From Nitrospinaceae bacterium (GTDB lineage: Bacteria; Nitrospinota; Nitrospinia; Nitrospinales; VA-1), in assembly GCA_029261675.1 (NCBI GenBank), contig JAJDBA010000210.1, positions 1 to 13,541 of the forward strand: DNA of 13,541 nt, in the 5' to 3' direction. Below, in pieces: positions 6,199 to 12,381 of this stretch. The notes under the pieces were generated by a model. That model was not told the origin of the DNA. It saw only the letters and a program-made list of their open reading frames with translations, and did no database searches. The stretch's first letter is position 1. Each line of letters begins with the position of its first letter. The position numbers were made by a program, and so were the translations under genes.

Positions 6199-6888
6199 TC
6201 ATTTCTGTATAGCCGCCTTTTCAAATTGCTCAGATGCTTCGTTGAGGATTCTTTCTGCTTCTTCCAAGTCTCCAAATCCTTTGGATATCATTTTCCCGTT
6301 GCCTTTATAGTTGGTGAACCAGAGTTCTAATATTTTTGTGATGCCGGGGAAGCGTTCATCCAGCTCTTCAATGGAATCTGCTTTCTTTAAAGGGGAGTTG
6401 AATTGGACGGCGATCAGTTTGTCGTCTTGTTCCCCTTTGTCTAAAAGTTTCAATACCCCGATCAGTTTTGCAGATGAAACTTCGCCACGATTGAGAGGAG
6501 GGCCGAGAAGAATAATATCAAGTGGGTCACCGTCTCCACCTGATTCCTTCGACAATAAAGTTCTCGGGACCATTCCATAGTTACCTGGATAGCCGATATA
6601 TTTTAAAATTCGGGGTCGTCCTTTTTTAAAGTTCCATTTCAAATTTCCATCTTCTTTATCTACCTCCCATTTTTCCGTCCTCCCTGCAGGAATTTCGATA
6701 ACCGCTTGAATATTTCCAGATACATCCTTACTGGGAGAGTGCTTCAATAAGTTATTGGGGGACGAAAGGGTGTAAGGGTCGGTATATTTTAATTTGGGTG
6801 CAATCCCACAGGGCGATTTACAGGAGTTTGCCGATGCTGAGATGGAATGAAAGAGTACGAATAAAATGGGTATTGTCAAAAATTTCAT
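6199..6888 (-). CDS. Family I inorganic pyrophosphatase with a signal peptide
   Basis: This 229-residue protein has the family I soluble pyrophosphatase core. The signature D-G-D-P-L-D is at 119-124. Matches to the E. coli active site include Glu65 (EIPAG), Lys73 and Glu75, Tyr104 in YPGNYG, Asp119, Asp121 and Asp124, Asp150, Asp155 and Lys157, and Tyr194-Lys195. It should hydrolyse pyrophosphate with Mg2+. Unusually, it begins with a hydrophobic stretch ending in A-S-A at 18-20 before Asn21, a classical signal peptidase I site. About 40 extra residues including Cys23 and Cys27 then precede the core. The enzyme is thus predicted to be periplasmic, whereas the usual family member is cytosolic and starts near residue 45 of this one. 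AGAGTAAAG precedes the ATG. It is followed by the methyltransferase gene. Confidence 0.88.
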   Translation of the reverse strand: MKFLTIPILFVLFHSISASANSCKSPCGIAPKLKYTDPYTLSSPNNLLKHSPSKDVSGNIQAVIEIPAGRTEKWEVDKEDGNLKWNFKKGRPRILKYIGYPGNYGMVPRTLLSKESGGDGDPLDIILLGPPLNRGEVSSAKLIGVLKLLDKGEQDDKLIAVQFNSPLKKADSIEELDERFPGITKILELWFTNYKGNGKMISKGFGDLEEAERILNEASEQFEKAAIQK

Positions 6889-6964
6889 ATCTTTACTCTA
6901 ATGAAACTAGTTTTATTTCAGTGAATTATTCTTGAATGGTTCCGCAGAATAATATAAACCTTCG

Positions 6965-6993
6965 ATGACATGGAAGGAAAAATTCTTTATAAT
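6965..6993 (+). promoter_or_regulatory. Sigma-70 promoter for the receiver-Hpt operon
   Basis: ATGACA (6965-6970, five of six to -35) and a perfect TATAAT (6988-6993) are separated by 17 bases. The leader to the ATG at 7075 would be about 75 bases. Its -10 overlaps the -10 of a candidate promoter on the opposite strand. Confidence 0.5.
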
Positions 6994-7015
6994 ATCCAAC
7001 CATTATCGGTCTCAA
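6986..7015 (-). promoter_or_regulatory. Candidate sigma-70 promoter for the pyrophosphatase operon
   Basis: On the minus strand TTGAGA (7015-7010, five of six) is followed after 18 bases by TATAAA (6991-6986, five of six). The leader to the pyrophosphatase ATG would be about 90 bases. The -10 shares bases with the plus-strand TATAAT, so both could not be melted at once. Confidence 0.38.
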
Positions 7016-7074
7016 TTTAATGAATCGAGTTTTACGGGTTCTTTTAGTAATTATCGAATTTTCAGGCTATTTGA

Positions 7075-7452
7075 ATGATAAAGATTTTGCTCGTCGAAGA
7101 CAATGAAATGAACCGGGACATGTTGTCTAGACGACTGAAAAGGAAAGGTTACGAGGTTGTTATCGCCGTTGATGGACAGGAGGGTGTCAATATGGCGACT
7201 TCAGAATCTCCCGCCGTAATCCTTTTAGATATGAGTCTCCCTATTATGGACGGTTGGGAAGCAGCGCGTCAGTTAAAAGCAAATCCGGATACCAAGGGCA
7301 TTCCTGTTCTTGGACTTTCGGCGCATGCTATGACCCCGGATCGGGATAAAGCCATTGCCGCTGGCTGTGATGATTACGATACCAAGCCCGTGGATATCAA
7401 GCGTTTGCTGGGTAAAATTCAAGATTTATTGGGAACCTCCGATGCCGGATGA
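7075..7452 (+). CDS. Stand-alone CheY-like response regulator receiver
   Basis: This 125-residue protein is a single receiver domain with no output domain. The acidic pocket is Glu8-Asp9, the phosphoacceptor is Asp52 (LLDMSLPIMDGWE), the switch Ser is Ser82 (LGLSAHAM) and the conserved Lys is Lys104 (DTKPVD). The last helix reaches residue 119, so the domain is complete. The LSAHAM and DYDTKP motifs resemble receivers that exchange phosphate with Hpt domains in hybrid-kinase relays. The next gene, starting 11 bases before this one ends, encodes just such an Hpt domain. No histidine kinase gene is in the window, so the signal source is elsewhere. Single-domain receivers act through protein contacts or as phosphate shuttles. 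Confidence 0.92.
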   Translation: MIKILLVEDNEMNRDMLSRRLKRKGYEVVIAVDGQEGVNMATSESPAVILLDMSLPIMDGWEAARQLKANPDTKGIPVLGLSAHAMTPDRDKAIAAGCDDYDTKPVDIKRLLGKIQDLLGTSDAG

Positions 7453-7801
7453 TCAGGAACCTGTCCTGAATAAGCAGGCTGCACTCGAACTTTGCGATGA
7501 TGATGAAGATTTATTTCTCGAAATCGTGCAGGCCTACCTTGAAGATGCAATGGAACATTCCAAACATTTGTTATATGCCCTTGAGGCAGGCGATGCCCAT
7601 CAAGTGGAAGAGAGGGCGCATGCTTTAAAAGGGGCTTCTTCCAACATTTGTGCCGGCCCGGTTCGGGAAGCAGCACTATTATTGGAACGCGCAGGACGAA
7701 ATAAGGACCTCAGCGAGGCACCGCAACTTTATAAGGTTTTTAAGAAGGAATTCAAGCGTTTGCTGGAATATCTGAACACCCTTCCACCGCCTTCTGCTTG
7801 A
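7442..7801 (+). CDS. Hpt-domain phosphotransfer protein
   Basis: This 119-residue protein is a histidine phosphotransfer domain. The helix carrying the phosphorylatable residue reads EERAHALKGASSNI, with His60. Preceding helices are acidic, and a final helix pair holds the four-helix bundle. It should relay phosphate between a kinase receiver and a response regulator such as the one encoded just upstream. The open frame extends further 5' to an ATG at 7355. That stretch overlaps the receiver gene and encodes an unrelated aromatic segment, so I take the ATG at 7442, which overlaps the upstream gene by 11 bases and suggests translational coupling. Its stop codon is part of the -35 box of the rpsT promoter. 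Confidence 0.87.
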   Translation: MPDDQEPVLNKQAALELCDDDEDLFLEIVQAYLEDAMEHSKHLLYALEAGDAHQVEERAHALKGASSNICAGPVREAALLLERAGRNKDLSEAPQLYKVFKKEFKRLLEYLNTLPPPSA

Positions 7802-7826
7802 CAATAAGGTTGGAATAACGTATAAA
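7798..7826 (+). promoter_or_regulatory. Near-consensus sigma-70 promoter for rpsT
   Basis: A perfect TTGACA (7798-7803) and TATAAA (7821-7826) are separated by 17 bases, giving 11 of 12 consensus matches. The -35 box includes the TGA stop of the Hpt gene. A start site near 7833 would give an rpsT leader of about 65 bases containing the hairpin at 7844-7867. Confidence 0.68.
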
Positions 7827-7843
7827 AATCAATTCTCTATTTA

Positions 7844-7867
7844 GATTCTCCTAGTTGTAGGAGAGTT
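7844..7867 (+). promoter_or_regulatory. Hairpin in the rpsT leader
   Basis: TCTCCTA (7847-7853) pairs perfectly with TAGGAGA (7858-7864) around a GTTG loop. Two G-U pairs and one A-T pair can extend the stem outward. It is followed by GTTGTTTT, a weak T-rich stretch. It could be a weak terminator for the Hpt transcript, an attenuator, or a leader element for S20 feedback. Confidence 0.45.
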
Positions 7868-7898
7868 GTTTTAAACGCCCATTTTAAGGAGCAGTTTT

Positions 7899-8162
7899 TT
7901 GGCTAATCATAAGTCTGCATTAAAGCGTATTCGACAAAATGTAAAACGTAACGAAAGAAACAAAGGTTTTCGGACTCTGGTTAAAACGGTTACTAAAAAA
8001 GTAACAACAGAAGCTGAAGCAGGAAACAAAGAGCAGGCTTTGGTGGAATTGAAAAGAGCTGAGAAAGTAATCGCAAAAGTTGGCGGTAAAGGAATTCTCC
8101 ATTCCAGAGCTGCTTCCCGTAAAATTTCCAGTCTCACACGCCTCGTCAACCGCGCTTCCTAA
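7899..8162 (+). CDS. rpsT: 30S ribosomal protein S20
   Basis: This complete 87-residue S20 binds 16S rRNA in the 30S subunit. It opens with the characteristic MANHKSALKRIRQN segment and ends with the conserved GILHSRAASRKISSLTRLVN block. The start is TTG, as in E. coli rpsT, where the UUG start contributes to autogenous control. Here AAGGAG (7886-7891) lies seven bases upstream. The gene has its own strong promoter overlapping the Hpt gene end. A hairpin follows its stop, and the convergent holA lies 67 bases away. Confidence 0.97.
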   Translation: MANHKSALKRIRQNVKRNERNKGFRTLVKTVTKKVTTEAEAGNKEQALVELKRAEKVIAKVGGKGILHSRAASRKISSLTRLVNRAS

Positions 8163-8186
8163 ATACACTATTAAAAATTAGGATAT

Positions 8187-8203
8187 TTCGCCCTGAGGGC
8201 GAA
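8187..8203. terminator. Terminator-like hairpin between convergent rpsT and holA
   Basis: TTCGCCC (8187-8193) pairs with GGGCGAA (8197-8203) in a perfect 7-bp stem with a TGA loop. It lies between two convergent stops. The plus side is followed by GCTTTGTCCTT and the minus side by ATATCCTAATTTTT. Neither has an ideal T-run, so efficiency is uncertain, but the position suits a shared terminator. Confidence 0.55.
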
Positions 8204-8229
8204 GCTTTGTCCTTGCCAAGAATGCGGCT

Positions 8230-9240
8230 CTAGCTTGCTGGGTTATTTGCTGTAAGCCCGAGAATGAGAGTTTGCATGACCGCTACCGGATCTTGCGATG
8301 TGGATTTTAAACTTCGATCTGCCTGAGTGAGTTGCGAATAACTACGTCGCAATTGCTGGGTGCTGAAATTTTTAGTGTGTTGCAGAGCCTTTTCTACCAC
8401 GAAGGGATTGGCCCCCATGGCTTTGGCAATTTGACCGGATGGAATATTTTTCTGCTGGTAATGTTTTACTTCCCAGATGACGCGGAATTGCCAGGCAATG
8501 GTTCCCAGGATTTTTATGGGCTCTTCTCCATGGTTTAGCTGGTTCTGTAAAAGTTGTAACGCTTTGTGAGGGTTTTTATTTTTCAAAGCATCGGTCAGAG
8601 AAAAAACGGTTTCCAACTTTGTTTCGCCGACAACTTCCTGCACATCTTTCTCTGACACTTCTTTATTTTTCCCGACGTACATTAAAGTTTTATTCAATTC
8701 CTGAGCTAGAACTCCGGGCCGCGCTCCCACACGATTTACCAGTGCGCGTGCCGCATTCATGGACATGGAATAGCCTTCGCTTTTGGCCCTATTCTGAATC
8801 CATGAGATCAGTACGTTTTCTTTTGGGGCCTCGCAAGCAACAGCACCTTTAACTTTTGTGAGAGCTTTATAGATTTTCCGTTTACGGTCTACCTTGTCAG
8901 CCGTGATGATAAGGCAGGCTTCAGCAACGGGTTTGTTGCAATAATCCATGAGGGACTGCGCATCATCGTCCTTGGGAATCGCATCGTGCAGGTTGCGAAC
9001 AATTACCAGTTTGGTGCCACCAAGAAACGATAACGTTTTAGCGGAGCCTAGCCACTGGTTTACGGTGCTGGTGCGAGCGTCAAAGGTTTCCAGGTTGAAG
9101 TCGCGATTGTCTTCGTTGATCCATTTTTTTGTGAGAGTTCGGATTGCTTCGACATGATAGAAAGTCTCGGCACCATACAAAAAATAAAATGGCTCGGTTT
9201 TTCCCTGAGCTATATTTTTATTTAGGTCTTCTGGCGTCAC
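8230..9240 (-). CDS. holA: DNA polymerase III delta subunit
   Basis: This 336-residue delta subunit of the clamp loader opens the beta sliding clamp. The N-terminal AAA+-like domain starts with EPFYFLYGAETFYHVEAI at about 16-33, the degenerate nucleotide-site region typical of HolA. It continues through TKLVIVRNLHD and ACLIITADKVDRKRKIYKAL. The C-terminal helical collar includes the VFSLTDALKNKNPHKALQLL and IAWQFRVIWEVK segments. Length matches the family (about 340). The start is GTG at 9240, the first possible start after an in-frame stop, with no clear Shine-Dalgarno. It lies 12 bases after lptE, so translation may depend on coupling. It is the last gene of leuS-lptE-holA. Confidence 0.94.
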   Translation of the reverse strand: MTPEDLNKNIAQGKTEPFYFLYGAETFYHVEAIRTLTKKWINEDNRDFNLETFDARTSTVNQWLGSAKTLSFLGGTKLVIVRNLHDAIPKDDDAQSLMDYCNKPVAEACLIITADKVDRKRKIYKALTKVKGAVACEAPKENVLISWIQNRAKSEGYSMSMNAARALVNRVGARPGVLAQELNKTLMYVGKNKEVSEKDVQEVVGETKLETVFSLTDALKNKNPHKALQLLQNQLNHGEEPIKILGTIAWQFRVIWEVKHYQQKNIPSGQIAKAMGANPFVVEKALQHTKNFSTQQLRRSYSQLTQADRSLKSTSQDPVAVMQTLILGLTANNPAS

Positions 9241-9252
9241 AAGATTTATGGA

Positions 9253-9768
9253 TTAAAATTGATCAACTATCAGGCTAACAAGGCGAGTGCCCAATTCGTT
9301 ATAGGCATCATCCAGGGCTCGCAGTCGCGCTGTTTCAGTGTCGGAAATATCATCTGTGGATTTGTAATCCCATTGAGTTTTGAGTTTTTGCTTTAAGAAG
9401 ATTTTGTTTTTTACCTGATCCGTTACTTCTACTTCGACTCCTATTTCTATAATGATATCGGATGATAAATCATCTGAACCGAAAGCTGCGGTTCTTGTAT
9501 CATAATAAGTCAAGGCTCCGGTCATCAGCAGATCTGCATTGTCCTTTTTTGCCACTTTCAGTCGCCCATCGTTGATGAAAGACCGCAAGATGATACTGGT
9601 GAGTTCCCGGTGTATTTCAGGCTGGGAAGATGTGTTTTCGAATACAGGAATGGCAATGGTTTTTAAATGCGGTGGCAGTGTGTTCCCAGTGCCGACCAAA
9701 TGGTAACCGCAGCCGGAAATGAGAAGGCAGAAAAAAAACAGCCAAACTTTTTTTATAGGTTGCTTCAT
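9253..9768 (-). CDS. lptE: LPS-assembly lipoprotein LptE
   Basis: This 171-residue outer membrane lipoprotein partners LptD in inserting lipopolysaccharide at the cell surface. It has a hydrophobic signal at residues 8-17 and lipobox L-I-S-G-Cys20. The mature start CGYHLVG is diagnostic of LptE, and the following LKTIAIPVFENTSSQPEIHR strand-helix is typical of the family. The ATG overlaps the leuS stop as ATGA, which suggests translational coupling. leuS-lptE-holA is the same order as in E. coli (leuS-rlpB-holA). Its presence is good evidence for an LPS outer membrane. Confidence 0.93.
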   Translation of the reverse strand: MKQPIKKVWLFFFCLLISGCGYHLVGTGNTLPPHLKTIAIPVFENTSSQPEIHRELTSIILRSFINDGRLKVAKKDNADLLMTGALTYYDTRTAAFGSDDLSSDIIIEIGVEVEVTDQVKNKIFLKQKLKTQWDYKSTDDISDTETARLRALDDAYNELGTRLVSLIVDQF

Positions 9769-12254
9769 TTCACCACGATGTTAACTAGTTTTTTGGGGAC
9801 GATGATAACTTTTTTGATTTCTTTATCCTGGGTCCATTCCTGGATTTTTGGATCACCGAGTGCGAGGGATTTTAAATCTTCATCGCTGATTCCTGCTTCG
9901 ATTTGAAGCTTCTGTCTCACCTTACCATTGACCTGGAGCACGATCAATATCTCATCGGTTTGGGTAAGCTCCTCCTTATATAGGGGCCATGGTTTTTCTA
10001 GGCAGGAAAAATTTAGTAGTGTTGCCATTTCTTCTGCGATATGGGGCGCGAAGGGAGAAAGGGTTAGTGTTAGGGCTTCCATAGATTCACGTATAACCGA
10101 GGCAGAATCGGTTGTATCTTGGTTTTCTTTCCATTCCTTGAAATGATAGAGATGGTTTACCAACTCCATGATTGCGGCAATAGCGGTATTGAACTGCATT
10201 CGTTTTTCAATATCTTCAGTAACACGCCGGATGGTTATGTGGGTCATTCTTCTCAGTTCTTTTAATTCTTTCACCGAAGTAGAAAAATTTTCATCTGCAG
10301 GTGCGGTTGTTTTTACCTCATCGATAAAATCGCTGAAAATCCGCCAGACTCGTTTGAGAAACCGGTAGCATCCTTCAACACCTTGTTCGCTCCATTCAAG
10401 ATCTTTTACTGGCGGTGCAGCGAACAGAATGAATACTCGTGCGGTATCAGCACCATAGGTTTTGATGATTTCGTCTGGGTCCACCACGTTGCCTTTGGAT
10501 TTCGACATTTTTGCGCCGTCCTTAATGACCATGCCTTGTGTTAACAAGTGATCAAAGGGTTCTTTGGCTTTCGTCAGTTCTAGATCGTTCAATACGAGGT
10601 TAAAAAATCTCGAATAGAGCAGATGCAAAATAGCGTGCTCAATGCCGCCGACATATTGATCGACTGGCATCCAGTAACCGTTGTCCTCAGGGTCAAAGGG
10701 TTTGTCTTCTTGACGTGGAGAGGTGTAACGGTCGAAGTACCATGAGGAACAGAAAAAGGTGTCGAGAGTATCGGTTTCACGTTTTGAAGGTGCCTTGCAT
10801 TTTGGACACGGGGTTTTGTAAAACGATTCCAGAGTGTGCAGTGGCGATTGACCTTTTTCTCCTAATTGCGCATTAAGGGGCAGTTCAACGGGCAACTGGT
10901 CATAGCCTACTGGAACAATTCCGCAGGCATCGCAATGCACTACTGGAATGGGTGTGCCCCAATATCTCTGCCGCGAAACTCCCCAATCGCGAAGACGAAA
11001 ATTGACCGTTGCTTTGCCGATACCTTCTTTTTCCAGGTATTCACATACTTTGCTGCGAGCTTCCTGACCGATTAGCCCGTCGAAGGAGTTGGAATGGATC
11101 ATAGCGCCGTCTGCGCTATAAGCTTGCGTCATATTTTTTTCATCCAGTGTCTCGCCTTTGGGCTGAATGACAACACGTACGGGCAGGTTGTATTTGCGTG
11201 CAAAATCCAAGTCTCTTTGATCGTGGGCGGGAACGGACATAATGGCACCGGTGCCGTAATCCATGAGCACAAAATTTGCGGTCCAAACCGGAACGGATTC
11301 TCCGGTTAAAGGATTGGTGGCATACGCTCCGGTAAAGACACCTTCTTTCTCTCCGGTTTCGCTGGTGCGTGCAATGGTGTCCTGAAGATTTACTTTTTTG
11401 ACAAAGGCGTCTATGGCAGATTCCTGCTCGGTTCCACGCGAGAGCTTCAGTGTGAGCGGGTGTTCGGGGGCAAGTACCATGAACATCGCGCCGTATAAGG
11501 TGTCGGGACGAGTGGTGAAGACCTTAATGGATTCATCGCTTTCTTTGATTTTAAAATCAACTTCCGCGCCATAGCTTTTGCCGATCCAGTTGGTTTGCAT
11601 GGTGAGTACTTGTTCCGGCCATTTCCCAACAAGACTTTTGCATCCTTCAAGAAGACGATCCGCATAGTCGGTGATTTTAAAAAACCAACCTTCTTGCTGT
11701 TTTTGTAAAACCTCATTGTCACAACGCCAGCAGCAACCATCGACCACCTGTTCGTTTGCCAAAACCGTTTGGCAGGCCTCACACCAATTTATGGTGGAGT
11801 TTTTTCTATAGGCGATTCCTTTTTCAAGAAACTTCAGGAATAACCATTGGTTCCATTTGTAGTATCCCGGATGACAGGTGGCTATTTCTCGATCCCAGTC
11901 ATAGCTCAAGCCAAGTCTCTTGATTTGTTCGCGCATGGTGCGAATGTTTTCAAAAGTCCATTTAGCTGGGTGCGTATTATTTTTTATCGCGGCATTTTCT
12001 GCGGGCATCCCAAACGCGTCCCAACCCAGAGGATGGATGACGTTGAACCCTTTCATCCGTTTGAATCGTGCCAACGTATCGCCTATGGTGTAGTTGCGCA
12101 CGTGTCCCATATGGATGCGCCCTGATGGGTAGGGAAACATCTCCAGTAAATAAAATTTCTTTTTAGAAGAATCACGTTCTACTTTGAACGTTTTGTTTTC
12201 TTCCCAATAAGCCTGCCACTTGGCTTCAATATCGCTAGGTTCGTAGGGGGTCAT
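9765..12254 (-). CDS. leuS: Leucyl-tRNA synthetase
   Basis: This complete 829-residue class Ia synthetase charges tRNA-Leu. The HIGH-type motif is HMGH at 48-51 and the KMSKS motif is exact at 582-586. A zinc-binding insertion with a WC-x2-C and C-W-x-x-C pattern lies near 155-180. A second C-x2-C pair is in VHCDACG and a third in TPCPKCK. The CP1 editing domain shows the TRPDTLYG threonine-rich segment and DYGTGAIMSVPAHDQRD with its conserved Asp, so proofreading looks intact. The C-terminal anticodon and Leu-specific domains end with a short Lys-rich tail. Length is close to the bacterial norm (about 820-860). It starts at an ATG with no strong ribosome binding site and leads the lptE-holA cluster. 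Confidence 0.97.
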   Translation of the reverse strand: MTPYEPSDIEAKWQAYWEENKTFKVERDSSKKKFYLLEMFPYPSGRIHMGHVRNYTIGDTLARFKRMKGFNVIHPLGWDAFGMPAENAAIKNNTHPAKWTFENIRTMREQIKRLGLSYDWDREIATCHPGYYKWNQWLFLKFLEKGIAYRKNSTINWCEACQTVLANEQVVDGCCWRCDNEVLQKQQEGWFFKITDYADRLLEGCKSLVGKWPEQVLTMQTNWIGKSYGAEVDFKIKESDESIKVFTTRPDTLYGAMFMVLAPEHPLTLKLSRGTEQESAIDAFVKKVNLQDTIARTSETGEKEGVFTGAYATNPLTGESVPVWTANFVLMDYGTGAIMSVPAHDQRDLDFARKYNLPVRVVIQPKGETLDEKNMTQAYSADGAMIHSNSFDGLIGQEARSKVCEYLEKEGIGKATVNFRLRDWGVSRQRYWGTPIPVVHCDACGIVPVGYDQLPVELPLNAQLGEKGQSPLHTLESFYKTPCPKCKAPSKRETDTLDTFFCSSWYFDRYTSPRQEDKPFDPEDNGYWMPVDQYVGGIEHAILHLLYSRFFNLVLNDLELTKAKEPFDHLLTQGMVIKDGAKMSKSKGNVVDPDEIIKTYGADTARVFILFAAPPVKDLEWSEQGVEGCYRFLKRVWRIFSDFIDEVKTTAPADENFSTSVKELKELRRMTHITIRRVTEDIEKRMQFNTAIAAIMELVNHLYHFKEWKENQDTTDSASVIRESMEALTLTLSPFAPHIAEEMATLLNFSCLEKPWPLYKEELTQTDEILIVLQVNGKVRQKLQIEAGISDEDLKSLALGDPKIQEWTQDKEIKKVIIVPKKLVNIVVK

Positions 12255-12298
12255 AAATTAAAATTTCCGGTGTCAAAGGTTGGGTATAAAGAAGAGGG

Positions 12299-12307
12299 AT
12301 TTTATCA
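12299..12307 (-). promoter_or_regulatory. Extended -10 promoter candidate for leuS
   Basis: On the minus strand TGA followed by TAAAAT (12307-12299) fits an extended -10 (TGn plus five of six). Only a poor -35 (GTTTCA, three of six) lies 17 bases upstream. The leader to the leuS ATG would be under 40 bases. No T-box or leucine leader peptide is apparent in this 127-base divergent gap. Confidence 0.3.
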
Positions 12308-12381
12308 CATTCCTTATATAATGAAACACCCTCTACCGAAGGAGGGAAAGTTAAGCATATAAACCTGTTTTCTCCGGCCGC

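Noticed and set aside
7355..7441. 29-residue N-terminal extension of the Hpt protein
   Set aside because: It lies wholly within the receiver gene in another frame, encodes an unrelated Trp-rich segment and lacks a ribosome binding site. The ATG at 7442 gives a normal Hpt domain.
12255..12381. T-box or leucine leader peptide ahead of leuS
   Set aside because: No specifier loop, no T-box core and no run of Leu codons in the 127-base gap.
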